Shown: positions 35,848 to 44,105 of the stretch, piece by piece
Position numbering within the stretch: the first letter of the stretch is position 1
Layout of the letters: each line of letters starts with the position of its first letter
Assembly (NCBI GenBank): GCA_902472315.1
Contig: CABRNM010000002.1
Span: forward strand, 1 to 64,000
Length of the DNA: 64,000 bases
Reading direction: 5' to 3'
DNA from: an uncultured Collinsella sp.
GTDB lineage: Bacteria > Actinomycetota > Coriobacteriia > Coriobacteriales > Coriobacteriaceae
Notes under the pieces: generated by a model
Databases searched by the model: none
The model's input: the letters and a program-made list of their open reading frames with translations, nothing else
What the model was told of the DNA's origin: nothing
Position numbers and translations under genes: made by a program

Positions 35848-36630
35848 ATGCTTACCAAGCGTGTAATTCCCTGCCTGGACGTCAAGGACGGCCGTGTGGT
35901 CAAGGGCGTCAACTTTGTGAGCTTGCGCGATGCGGGCGACCCGGTGGAGCTGGCCCGCGCCTACGACCGCGAGGGTGCGGACGAGGTCGTATTTTTGGAC
36001 ATTACCGCGACGAGCGACAACCGTGCGACGACCATCGAGATGGCGGCGCACGCGGCCGAGGAGCTGGCCATTCCCTACACCGTGGGCGGCGGCTTTCGCG
36101 ACCTGGCGGGCATGCGGACCATGGTGGCTGCCGGTGCCGACAAGGTATCGCTCAACTCTGCCGCCGTGCGCGACCCGTCGCTGATCAGCCAAGCTGCCGC
36201 GGCGTTTGGCAGCCAGGCCGTGGTCGTGGCGATCGATGCCAAACGCGTGGGGCTGCCCGGGGAGCCGGGCGCCGATAAGTGGGAGGTCTTCACGGCGGGC
36301 GGCCGCAACGCCACGGGTATCGATGCGGTGGCGTGGGCCGAGGAGGCGGCTCGTCGCGGCGCCGGCGAGATCCTGCTGACCAGCATGGATCGCGACGGCA
36401 CCAAGGCCGGCTTTGACCTGGCGCTCACCCGCGCCGTGGCCCGCGCGGTGCCGATTCCCGTCATCGCGAGCGGCGGCGTGGGCACGCTCGAGCATTTTGC
36501 CGAGGGCGTGATCGAGGGCGAGGCCGATGCCGTGCTGGCGGCTAGCGTCTTTCACTTTGGGACGTTCAGCATTCGCGAAGTCAAAGAGTATATGGCCTCT
36601 CAAGACATCCCTGTCAGGTTGGACTTCTAG
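35848..36630 (+). CDS. hisF: Imidazole glycerol phosphate synthase, cyclase subunit
   Basis: 260 aa TIM barrel. Closes the imidazole ring with ammonia from HisH. Visible are RVIPCLDVKDGRVVKGVNF with catalytic Asp, YTVGGGFRDLAGM, and TSMDRDGTKAGFDLAL with the second Asp, then IASGGVGTLEHF. GGGGAGGAG lies before ATG 35848. The gap after it holds an inverted repeat before hisI. Confidence 0.96.
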   Translation: MLTKRVIPCLDVKDGRVVKGVNFVSLRDAGDPVELARAYDREGADEVVFLDITATSDNRATTIEMAAHAAEELAIPYTVGGGFRDLAGMRTMVAAGADKVSLNSAAVRDPSLISQAAAAFGSQAVVVAIDAKRVGLPGEPGADKWEVFTAGGRNATGIDAVAWAEEAARRGAGEILLTSMDRDGTKAGFDLALTRAVARAVPIPVIASGGVGTLEHFAEGVIEGEADAVLAASVFHFGTFSIREVKEYMASQDIPVRLDF

Positions 36631-36639
36631 CGCTGCGGC

Positions 36640-36733
36640 TTGTCCAGGCACCGCATCTTGCCGCTCAAACCGTCGCTCGCGTACCAAAGCACGCGTCGCT
36701 CCTCTTTCGCGGCAACCTGCGGCACCTGGACAA
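36640..36733. repeat. 23-bp imperfect inverted repeat inside the his operon
   Basis: Arms 36640-36662 and 36711-36733 match at 19 of 23 positions around a 48-nt loop. It fills most of the gap between hisF and hisI. No T-run follows, so it is not a clear terminator; it could slow or process the operon transcript. Confidence 0.7.
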
Positions 36734-36770
36734 CCCTCGCCGACCTGTGGGGTTTAAATTGGGGAGAGAA

Positions 36771-37100
36771 ATGGAAGAGATAACCGATCCTTCAAAGCTT
36801 ACATACGACGCCAAGGGGCTGATTCCTTGTGTTGTTCAGCAGTATGACACCGGCGAGGTGCTTATGGTTGCCTGGATGAACGAGGAGTCGGTGGGGTTGA
36901 CGCTCAAGACCGGCACCACGTGGTTTTGGAGCCGTAGCCGCCAGGAGCTCTGGAACAAGGGAGCGACGAGCGGCAATATGCAGGAGGTCAAGGAACTCTG
37001 GGCCGACTGCGATAGCGATACGCTGCTGGTCAAGGTCGACTCGCCGGGTCCGGCCTGCCACACCGGCAACCGTACCTGCTTCTTTAAGAAACTCGCGTAG
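36771..37100 (+). CDS. hisI: Phosphoribosyl-AMP cyclohydrolase
   Basis: 109 aa, single-domain HisI. Opens the adenine ring of PR-AMP. Metal and catalytic residues are visible in LMVAWMNEESVGLTL, WFWSRSRQELWNKGATSGN, DCDSDTLLVKV and PACHTGNRTCFF. ATG 36771 is chosen over an upstream GTG because GGGGAG lies just before it. A 46-bp gap separates it from hisE. Confidence 0.96.
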   Translation: MEEITDPSKLTYDAKGLIPCVVQQYDTGEVLMVAWMNEESVGLTLKTGTTWFWSRSRQELWNKGATSGNMQEVKELWADCDSDTLLVKVDSPGPACHTGNRTCFFKKLA

Positions 37101-37146
37101 GGCGGGCGCTCGACTAAGCGCTTGGCCAACCAGAAAGGATTGAACC

Positions 37147-37464
37147 ATGGGTGTGCGCACTGCGAATGTTCAGGATGGAAATATCGGTGAGACGCTGACG
37201 GGGTTGGCCGAGGTGATTCATGGTCGTCGCGACGCATCGCCGCAGGAGAGCTACACCGCTCGCCTGTTGACCGACGTCGAGGACGAGCTGCTCAAGAAGC
37301 TTGCCGAGGAGGCGAGCGAGGTCATCATGGCCTGTAAGGATAACGACCACGATCACATTCGCTACGAGGCCGGCGACCTGGTCTACCACCTGCTCGTGAC
37401 GCTTGAGCGCTACGGCATCACCCTCGACGAACTGGCCGGCGAACTCAACGCCCGCCGCCACTAG
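37147..37464 (+). CDS. hisE: Phosphoribosyl-ATP pyrophosphatase
   Basis: 105 aa, MazG-like all-alpha fold. Splits PR-ATP to PR-AMP and pyrophosphate. Visible are the metal-binding Glu residues in LLKKLAEEASEVIMAC and RYEAGDLVYHLLVTLERYG. AGAAAGGA precedes ATG 37147. It is separate from hisI here, unlike the fused HisIE of many bacteria. It ends the operon, 21 bp before a repeat element. Confidence 0.95.
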   Translation: MGVRTANVQDGNIGETLTGLAEVIHGRRDASPQESYTARLLTDVEDELLKKLAEEASEVIMACKDNDHDHIRYEAGDLVYHLLVTLERYGITLDELAGELNARRH

Positions 37465-37485
37465 TCATTGGGGACGTTCTTAAAC

Positions 37486-37773
37486 GACTAGTCGTTTGGG
37501 ACAGTCTTTGCCGGCGCTGCCAAATAGCATGCCCAATTACTACGATGAAACTGGATCTGCTGACCACACGTCGATTTTGAGCAAATCGTCAACGCTTCTA
37601 CCTGCGGTTTTATTTTCCACATTAAGCCGATGGTCGGAGGTTTGCGGTTCATCGTAGTAAACGGGCGTTCTTTTTGGCGGGTGGTGTTGCACGGGCGTCG
37701 GTGGTGAGCAAAACGACCTGTTTTCCTCCGTCCCCAAGGGGTCATTTGTGAAGAGTGTCCCCAACGACTAGTC
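37486..37773. repeat. Repeat element with 23-bp inverted ends
   Basis: The ends at 37486-37508 (GACTAGTCGTTTGGGACAGT...) and 37751-37773 are inverted copies with three mismatches. The right end abuts the stop codon of the PHP gene. The interior has GTTTTCCTCCGTCCCCAA, also found at 57790 and 61032. A related module lies at 63227-63274. No convincing gene is inside. It fills the 309-bp gap between hisE and the PHP gene. Confidence 0.65.
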
Positions 37774-38685
37774 TTAGGCGAGGGGCGTGGGCTCCCATTC
37801 TCCGGTGAGGTGGGGGATGTCGAAGGTTCGATAGCCACAGTCGTAGGCGTGGGCCTGGGCCTCGCGGATGTTCCAGCAGATATCGCAGGCGCGGTGCGCA
37901 TCCGAACCAAAGGTAATGGGCACCTCGGCATGGGCAAAGCAACGCAGCAATCCGGTCGCGGGGTAGTAGTCGTCGAGCCCCTTGCGCGGCGCGGCAGTCG
38001 AGACCTCAACGCGGCGGCCCGTGTCGTGTGCACACTCTGCCATCTGCTCCCAGAATGGCGCGGGGTCAAAGTCGGGCGCAAAGCCTTCCTTCGAAAAGCG
38101 CATGACCAGGTCGGGGTGGGCCATTACATCAAAGTTAAGCGGGCTTTCACAGGCGCGGCACCAGTTATCGACATAGCGCTCCCACACGCCGCGTACGCCC
38201 AGGTTTTCCCAAACATGCAGGTCGGTGTCATCGTCGACCCAGCCACAAAGCGAATCGGGCGTATCGGGACGAGCGACGTCCTCCGTCCCCGCCGTGCCCG
38301 CAGCACCGGCCATGATATCGCCCGGATCGCCAGTCCAGTGCACACTGCCCAAGCGCACTATGGCACCCGCTGACCAGCGCTCGACCAAAGGCTCGCAGCC
38401 CTCGTACCAATCGCATTCAAAGCCATAGATAAGCTCGAGCTCCGGCGCAATCTGCGCGGCAAGCTTGCGGGCGTCCTCAAAGGCCAGGCGATGTGCCGGC
38501 AGGTCGCCCTCGACAACCTGCACTTCGCAGTTGGCGTCCATGCTGGCGGGTAGGGTGAGGTGGTCAGTCGAGACCATGACGTGGCACCCGGCCGCAGCAG
38601 CGGCGCGAACGTTGTCCTCAAACGAGGCGTGCCCGTCCGAAAACGAGGTGTGGGTATGGCAATCGACCAGCGGGCAAGCAGACAT
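37774..38685 (-). CDS. hisJ: PHP-family histidinol phosphatase
   Basis: 303 aa. Metal-binding PHP motifs are visible: VDCHTHTSFSDGH, STDHLTL, FECDWYEG, VMAHPDLVMRFS and FGSDAHRACDI. This family includes the histidinol phosphatases of Firmicutes and Actinobacteria. Since the operon next to it has every other histidine gene and a HisB without a phosphatase half, the role of removing phosphate from histidinol phosphate is well supported by context. It is convergent with hisE. AAGGAG precedes ATG 38685. Confidence 0.82.
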   Translation of the reverse strand: MSACPLVDCHTHTSFSDGHASFEDNVRAAAAAGCHVMVSTDHLTLPASMDANCEVQVVEGDLPAHRLAFEDARKLAAQIAPELELIYGFECDWYEGCEPLVERWSAGAIVRLGSVHWTGDPGDIMAGAAGTAGTEDVARPDTPDSLCGWVDDDTDLHVWENLGVRGVWERYVDNWCRACESPLNFDVMAHPDLVMRFSKEGFAPDFDPAPFWEQMAECAHDTGRRVEVSTAAPRKGLDDYYPATGLLRCFAHAEVPITFGSDAHRACDICWNIREAQAHAYDCGYRTFDIPHLTGEWEPTPLA

Positions 38686-38878
38686 GGCAGCTCCTTTGCG
38701 TCAGGCGAATTCGCTCCATTGTAGCGGCGCGGCTCTCGATGCGACGAGCGCGCCGGGGTGTCGGTTTCTTGCGGACAGGGAAAATCGCGCTCATCGCGCT
38801 CCGCCACATCCACGCCGCCCGCGATGTGCTAGCGTTTGAATGAACAAAACGAGCCCGTGCGGAAAGGAGCCGGACCGT

Positions 38879-39364
38879 ATGCCATGCGATAGCAAATCTC
38901 CGCTGTCCCGCGAGACCGATGCGCCCGAGACCATCGTCAAGCTGGAATGCGATATCGATGACGCGTCGCCCGAGGTGCTCGCCTACGCCGCCGACCGCCT
39001 GCGCGAGGCCGGTGCGCGCGAGGTGCACTGGCTGCCCCTCTATTGCAAGAAGGGCCGTCCCGGCTGGCAGCTGCAGGTAATCTGTACCCACGAGGATATC
39101 GAGCGCCTACAGACGATTATCTTTTTGGAAACCACGACCAATGGCATCCGCCGCCAGGTTATGGAGCGCGTTTGCCTACCACGCCGCTTTGAGCGCGTAA
39201 CAACGCCATGGGGCGAGGTGTCCGTCAAGGTGGCGACCCTGCCCGACGGTAGTGAGCGTGCGGCGCCCGAGTACGAAGACTGCTCCCGCCTCGCTCGCGA
39301 GCATAACGTGCCGCTCCAGCGCGTGATGCAGGCGGCACAAGCCGTGGCACTGCGATTTGAGTAA
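38879..39364 (+). CDS. Stand-alone LarC C-terminal domain
   Basis: 161 aa. Strong resemblance to the C-terminal half of LarC (DUF111), the CTP-dependent nickel insertase of the nickel-pincer cofactor used by lactate racemase. Visible are LECDIDDASPEVLAYAADRL, LYCKKGRPGWQLQVIC, ETTTNGIRRQVMERV and TPWGEVSVKVA. The N-terminal half (LarC1) is absent: the gene upstream is on the other strand and unrelated. AAAGGAG precedes ATG 38879. In Lactobacillus, LarC is joined by frameshift from two frames; here nothing precedes. The function of the orphan half is unknown. It is followed at 58 bp by a phosphodiesterase. Confidence 0.8.
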   Translation: MPCDSKSPLSRETDAPETIVKLECDIDDASPEVLAYAADRLREAGAREVHWLPLYCKKGRPGWQLQVICTHEDIERLQTIIFLETTTNGIRRQVMERVCLPRRFERVTTPWGEVSVKVATLPDGSERAAPEYEDCSRLAREHNVPLQRVMQAAQAVALRFE

Positions 39365-39422
39365 CACGGCCGAGCGACGCGCCGCGCCCGGCCACATCAA
39401 CCCCATCCGAAAGGAACTCCCC

Positions 39423-39971
39423 ATGAAATACCTTATCGCTTCCGACATCCACGGTTCGGCATATTGGACTGAGCGCCTGGTCGCCGCCATCGAGTCCGAG
39501 CAGCCCGACCGCATCGTCCTGCTGGGCGACCTGCTCTATCACGGTCCGCGCAACGACCTGCCGCGCGACTACGCCCCCAAGCGCGTAATCCCGCTGCTCA
39601 ACGCCCTGGCCGACCGCATCATCGCCGTCCGCGGCAACTGCGATGCCGAGGTCGACCAGATGGTCCTCGACTTCCCCCTCATGGCCGACTACGCCACGCT
39701 GTTCGACGAGACCGGTCGCGAGCTGTTCCTGACGCACGGCCACGTCTTTGGCGCCGGCATGCACAACAGCGTCGACCACGCGCCCGCGCTGCCCGAGGGC
39801 TCCGCGCTCGTCTACGGCCACACGCACATCAAGGTCAACGAGGAGAGCGCCGCGCACCCGGGCCTGCGGCTCTTCAACCCCGGCAGCGTGAGCATTCCCA
39901 AGGACGGCTCGCACAGCTACGGCATCTACGAGGGCGGCGCGTTCCGCCACGTGATCATGGAGGAGGACTAA
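39423..39971 (+). CDS. yfcE: YfcE/MJ0936-type phosphodiesterase
   Basis: 182 aa metallophosphoesterase. Metal-site motifs: YLIASDIHGS, LLGDLLYHGP, VRGNCDAEVD, THGHVFG and YGHTHIKV. It hydrolyses phosphodiesters; the physiological substrate is unknown. ATG 39423 is chosen because AAAGGA lies 9 nt upstream, and the frame before it overlaps the larC-like gene without a site. Two bases separate it from mazG. Confidence 0.9.
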   Translation: MKYLIASDIHGSAYWTERLVAAIESEQPDRIVLLGDLLYHGPRNDLPRDYAPKRVIPLLNALADRIIAVRGNCDAEVDQMVLDFPLMADYATLFDETGRELFLTHGHVFGAGMHNSVDHAPALPEGSALVYGHTHIKVNEESAAHPGLRLFNPGSVSIPKDGSHSYGIYEGGAFRHVIMEED

Positions 39972-39973
39972 CC

Positions 39974-40834
39974 ATGGCGCAGCACATGGCTCAGCAAAAT
40001 GCCGAGGGCTCGCGCGATCTGTCCACGCTGGTGGATGCATCGGCCGAGCTGCAGCATCTGGTGCAGACCATTTGGCGCCTGCGTCAGCCCGACGGCTGCC
40101 CGTGGGACCGCGAACAGACGCATCAGAGCATCGGCAAGAACATGATTGAGGAAGCCTACGAGGCGCTCGATTGCATCGAGGCCGATGATGCCGCGCATCT
40201 GCGCGAGGAGCTGGGCGACGTGCTCATGCAGGTGGTGCTGCATGCGCAGATTGCGGCGGACGCCGGTGAGTTTACGCTGGCCGATGTGGCGCGCGATATC
40301 GACGCCAAGCTCATTCGCCGCCACCCACACGTGTTTGGCGATGCGGACGCCGATAACTCCGACGAGGTGCTCAAGATCTGGGACGAGGTTAAGCTTGCCG
40401 AGAAGGCTGCCAAGGACAAGGCCGTGGCAGCAGGCGAGGCTGCGCCCGAGGGCCTGCTCGACGGCGTGCCCACGCATCTGCCGGCGCTGATGCAGGCGCA
40501 GAAGGTGTCGCGCAAGGCGGCTGCCGTGGGCTTTGAATGGGAGACGGTCCAGGATGTGTGGGACGAGGTAGCAGAGGAGTGTGCCGAGTTTGAGGCCGAG
40601 GAGCCCGGCTCGCCCGAGCGCGAAATGGAGTTTGGCGACCTGCTCTTTGCCCTAGTCAACGTTGCGCGCAAAGAGGGGATTGACGCCGAGAGCGCCCTTC
40701 GCGCCAGCACGGCCAAGTTCCGCCGTCGTTGGGCTGCGATGGAGGCCGCCGTGCACGAGGCGGGCGATGACCTCGCCGCCTGCTCAACCGCTCAACTCAA
40801 CGACCTGTGGGACCAAGCAAAAGCAAGCGAGTGA
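39974..40834 (+). CDS. mazG: Nucleoside triphosphate pyrophosphohydrolase MazG
   Basis: 286 aa with two MazG domains. The first is catalytic (LRQPDGCPWDREQTHQSI, EEAYEALDCIE, REELGDVLMQVVLHAQ). The second (VGFEWETVQDVWDEVAEECA, EFGDLLFALVNVAR) is also complete. It cleans abnormal NTPs and can lower ppGpp-linked signals. AGGAGG for its start lies in the end of yfcE, so the two are coupled. Confidence 0.94.
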   Translation: MAQHMAQQNAEGSRDLSTLVDASAELQHLVQTIWRLRQPDGCPWDREQTHQSIGKNMIEEAYEALDCIEADDAAHLREELGDVLMQVVLHAQIAADAGEFTLADVARDIDAKLIRRHPHVFGDADADNSDEVLKIWDEVKLAEKAAKDKAVAAGEAAPEGLLDGVPTHLPALMQAQKVSRKAAAVGFEWETVQDVWDEVAEECAEFEAEEPGSPEREMEFGDLLFALVNVARKEGIDAESALRASTAKFRRRWAAMEAAVHEAGDDLAACSTAQLNDLWDQAKASE

Positions 40835-40873
40835 GGCCTGCGTCTCTCACGGCATCCATTCGTAGAGAGGTCT

Positions 40874-42241
40874 CTACAAGCAAAAAGCCATATACAACGG
40901 AAGATGTGCCAGCTGCGCTTCGGCATCCCACTCGAGTTGTTTAGGGTGCAACACGTAAGCCATCCCAATCTTCTTGTTAAAGCGCGCGCGGAATCGGTCG
41001 AGGGAGATGGTTCCGTATCTGCGTGGCGACTTAACTTCGACGGGGCTGATGCGCGGCTTTCCGGCGGCATTGACATAGGGTCGGGTAACGAGGAAGTCGA
41101 TTTCCATGCGCTCCTCCCCCTCCTTCTTTCCGCTTTGGGAATAAAAGAAGAGCCTGTGTCCATTGGCCTTTAGAGATTGGGCAACGTAGTTTTCGGTAAG
41201 CATTCCTTCGTTCAATCCGATGTCGCCGCGAAGCACGGCCCTGTAAACGTCTTCATCGGTATCGTTGTTGTCAGAGAAGGCAAGCGTTACAAGCAGGCCG
41301 GTGTCTGCCATGTAGCACTTGAGGGCCGTTTGCTCCATGCTGAGTGAAAGGCCCACGCTCGGTTCGCTTGCGGCATAGCAGATATTGGCAATTCGCGCGT
41401 CTGCCAGCCAAAAGAAGGCTTCTTCGTAGGTGCGCATGCGTGCGTTTTTATCAAGTGAGGAAAGCTTGAATCGTTTTTCGTGCCTAGAGAGCTGACCCGG
41501 GATGCCATCGAGTACGGAGACGACTTTGAATTCGTAACCGGTTGCAAAACGAGAGATATCGTTGCGATAGAGCTGAACGATTCGGCGCTTCGAAGCGTCG
41601 ACGGGCGCAAAAGCGCGCTGTTCAACATAGATGGATACCGGCTCAGGCATGCCGCCTACAAGCATGTATTCGCGCATAAGGGAGAGCGCTCTGCGATGTA
41701 GGGCATCGGGGAGCGGCTTCATCTTGTTAAAACTCATGCGAATGAGATCGGCCAGCCCCTTTTCGTCCATGCCCCAAAGAAACTCCTCAAAGTCGAGGGG
41801 CTCAAGTTCCAGAGACTCTTCTTCGGACGGGATGACGATATCTTTAATGTTCTGCTTGATGCTGAGCAGGGATCCAGTTTCGATGTAGTCGTAACGTCCG
41901 TCTGCAACGAGATACTTGATGAGTCCGCGTGCTTGCGGGTACATCTGGACCTCGTCAAAGACGATAAGCGTCTCATGTTCATAGAGTTTGACGTTATAGA
42001 AAACCGAGAGATAGAGGAAGAGCGAGTCGAAGTCAGTGCGATAGTCCTCAAAATATTGCTTAACTTCGGCAGGTGCTTGAAAGAAATCAATGACAAGGCA
42101 GGATTTGTATTCGGTTTCTCCAAACGTGCGGACAAGCGTGCTCTTGCCGACGCGGCGGGCTCCTTCAATAAGAAGTGCTGTTTTACCAGCGCTTTCATGC
42201 TTCCATTTTAGTAGTTTGTCATAGGCTTTTCGTTTAAGCAT
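40874..42241 (-). CDS. AAA+ ATPase with DUF4143 nuclease-like domain (copy 1)
   Basis: 455 aa. N-terminal P-loop ATPase: Walker A GARRVGKST, Walker B LIVFDEVQMYP, sensor ETGSLLSI. The C-terminal DUF4143 domain keeps a PD-(D/E)xK-like pair: EIDFLV and ISPVEVKSPRRY. So a nuclease function is possible. ATG 42241 is chosen because GAGG lies just upstream, and the frame further up is inside a repeat array. Three 19-bp direct repeats at 33-bp spacing lie directly upstream. Such ATPases are common in gut bacteria, often single and mobile; the role is unproven. A second copy is at 56391. Confidence 0.88.
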   Translation of the reverse strand: MLKRKAYDKLLKWKHESAGKTALLIEGARRVGKSTLVRTFGETEYKSCLVIDFFQAPAEVKQYFEDYRTDFDSLFLYLSVFYNVKLYEHETLIVFDEVQMYPQARGLIKYLVADGRYDYIETGSLLSIKQNIKDIVIPSEEESLELEPLDFEEFLWGMDEKGLADLIRMSFNKMKPLPDALHRRALSLMREYMLVGGMPEPVSIYVEQRAFAPVDASKRRIVQLYRNDISRFATGYEFKVVSVLDGIPGQLSRHEKRFKLSSLDKNARMRTYEEAFFWLADARIANICYAASEPSVGLSLSMEQTALKCYMADTGLLVTLAFSDNNDTDEDVYRAVLRGDIGLNEGMLTENYVAQSLKANGHRLFFYSQSGKKEGEERMEIDFLVTRPYVNAAGKPRISPVEVKSPRRYGTISLDRFRARFNKKIGMAYVLHPKQLEWDAEAQLAHLPLYMAFCL

Positions 42242-42251
42242 GGCTACCTCG

Positions 42252-42346
42252 TGCACGATATCCAGAACTTTTATAACCTGATTATGCACGATATCCAGAA
42301 CTTCAGACCCTTAAAATTGCACGATATCCAGAACTTTGCACGATGT
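42252..42346. repeat. Direct repeats, 33-bp period, upstream of DUF4143 copy 1
   Basis: TGCACGATATCCAGAACTT occurs exactly at 42252-42270, 42285-42303 and 42318-42336, with 14-nt spacers. A partial fourth copy (TGCACGATGT) is at 42337-42346. The first copy ends 10 bp before the start codon. The spacing is about three DNA turns, as for proteins stacking on one face. The rest of the gap to eno (to 42620) holds a run of nine G at 42415 and no gene. Confidence 0.92.
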
Positions 42347-42620
42347 AAAAGCACATTACTGGCTCTTTCATTCGCAAGCCAGGTAAAGACGGTATGCCGA
42401 TAGAAGAATTTAATGGGGGGGGGTGATCTCTAGAGATGAATGCTCGGTGCAAAAATAAGCGCCTCAAAGAATGATTTCTCCAATTCATATGTATCCCTCG
42501 GCTAGCTTAGGGCATAATGCAAAAAGTGCGACATGGCTAACTTATGAACCTGCGCGCCTCTACAGCGTGCAAGCCGCGTCGCCAAGCATTCAACCCGTTT
42601 CCAAGTGAGAGGGAGACAAC

Positions 42621-43910
42621 ATGAGCGATATTTTGGACGTCTACGGTCGCGAGGTGCTCGACAGCCGCGGCAATCCCACCGTCGAGGTCGAGGTCGTGCT
42701 CGAGGACGGCAGCTTTGGCCGCGCAATGGTGCCTTCGGGTGCTTCGACCGGAGCCTTTGAGGCCTGCGAGCTGCGCGATGGCGACAAGGGCCGCTACCTG
42801 GGCAAGGGTGTTTTGCAGGCCGTCGAGCACGTCAACAACGAGTGCGCTAACGCCGTCGTGGGCCTCGACGCCTTCGACCAGCGCGCCGTCGATGCCGCGC
42901 TGATTGCCGCGGACGGTACCCCCAACAAGACCAAGCTCGGTGCCAACGCCATCCTGGGCGTGTCGCTGGCCGTCGCCCGCGCCGCTGCCGAGTCGGCGGG
43001 CCTGTCACTGTACCAGTACCTGGGCGGCGTCAACGCCCATCTGCTGCCCACGCCCATGATGAACATCCTCAACGGCGGTGTGCATGCCGACAATAACGTC
43101 GACTTCCAGGAGTTCATGATCATGCCAGTGGGCGCCCCGAGCTTTGCCGAGGGCCTGCGTTGGTGCGCCGAGGTCTACCACACCCTCAAGGGCGTGCTGC
43201 ACGAGGCCGGCCTGGGCGGCGGCGTGGGCGACGAGGGCGGCTTTGCCCCCAACCTTAAGACCAATGCCGAGCCGTTCGAGTACATCACCAAGGCCGTCGA
43301 GAAGGCTGGCTTTAAGCCCGGCGTCGACTTTATGTACGCCATGGATCCGGCGTCCACCGAGTTCTACAACGCTGAGACCGGTATGTACGAGCTCAAGGGC
43401 GAGGGCGTTGAGTACACGAGCGCCCAGATGGTCGATTACTGGGAGAAGCTCGTCGACACTTATCCCATCATCTCCATCGAGGACGGCATGGCCGAGGAGG
43501 ACTGGGACGGCTGGGTCGAGCTTACCCGCCGCATTGGCAATAAGGTGCAGCTCGTAGGCGACGACCTGTTCGTCACCAACACCGAGCGCCTCAAGAAGGG
43601 CATCGAGCTTGGTGCCGCCAACGCGATCCTGGTCAAGGTCAACCAGATCGGTACGCTCACCGAGTCGCTCGAGGCCATCGAGACCGCCAAGGAGGCCGGC
43701 TACGCCTGCATCGTGAGTCACCGCTCCGGCGAGACCGAGGACTCCACGATCGCCGACCTGGTCGTGGGCGTCAACGCCGGCCAGATCAAGTCGGGCGCCC
43801 CGTGCCGCAGCGATCGCATCGCCAAGTACAACCAGCTCATCCGCATCGAGGACGAGCTCGAGGGCAGTGCGCGCTACGCCGGCAAGGCCGCGTTCTACAA
43901 CATTCGCTAA
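42621..43910 (+). CDS. eno: Enolase
   Basis: 429 aa. Converts 2-phosphoglycerate to phosphoenolpyruvate. Visible are REVLDSRGNPTVEVEVVL, PSGASTGAFEACELRDGD, PTPMMNILNGGVHADNNVD, GDEGGFAPNL, ISIEDGMAEEDWDGW, LVGDDLFVTNTERL, KVNQIGTLTESLEAI and SHRSGETEDSTIADL. Length is normal. AGGGAG precedes ATG 42621. A terminator follows at 43983. It is monocistronic. Confidence 0.98.
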   Translation: MSDILDVYGREVLDSRGNPTVEVEVVLEDGSFGRAMVPSGASTGAFEACELRDGDKGRYLGKGVLQAVEHVNNECANAVVGLDAFDQRAVDAALIAADGTPNKTKLGANAILGVSLAVARAAAESAGLSLYQYLGGVNAHLLPTPMMNILNGGVHADNNVDFQEFMIMPVGAPSFAEGLRWCAEVYHTLKGVLHEAGLGGGVGDEGGFAPNLKTNAEPFEYITKAVEKAGFKPGVDFMYAMDPASTEFYNAETGMYELKGEGVEYTSAQMVDYWEKLVDTYPIISIEDGMAEEDWDGWVELTRRIGNKVQLVGDDLFVTNTERLKKGIELGAANAILVKVNQIGTLTESLEAIETAKEAGYACIVSHRSGETEDSTIADLVVGVNAGQIKSGAPCRSDRIAKYNQLIRIEDELEGSARYAGKAAFYNIR

Positions 43911-43982
43911 ACGGGCGAATTTGGCGAGGGGGAGGCTGACTCGGTTCCGCCTCGCCTTGGCAGGATACCGCAAAGCGCTATG

Positions 43983-44014
43983 GGCGCTGGGCCATACGGC
44001 TCAGCGCCTTTTTT
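43983..44014 (+). terminator. Terminator of eno
   Basis: GGCGCTGGGCC pairs with GGCTCAGCGCC (one wobble) around a 4-nt loop and is followed by TTTTTT. Confidence 0.9.
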
Positions 44015-44105
44015 ATGTCGAGCAAAGGCTGGCGAAGGCGGTGCGGGCGCTCGTGCTATAACTAGAATACTTAGCGCAAACAAACCTCAACCGCACAAGG
44101 CGCAC

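Noticed and set aside
37540..37764. 74-codon minus-strand frame inside the repeat element
   Set aside because: It has no ribosome site or recognisable domain and lies wholly within repeat sequence.
42252..42346. CRISPR array
   Set aside because: Only three full repeats of 19 bp with 14-nt spacers of fixed length; both are too short, and no cas gene is near.
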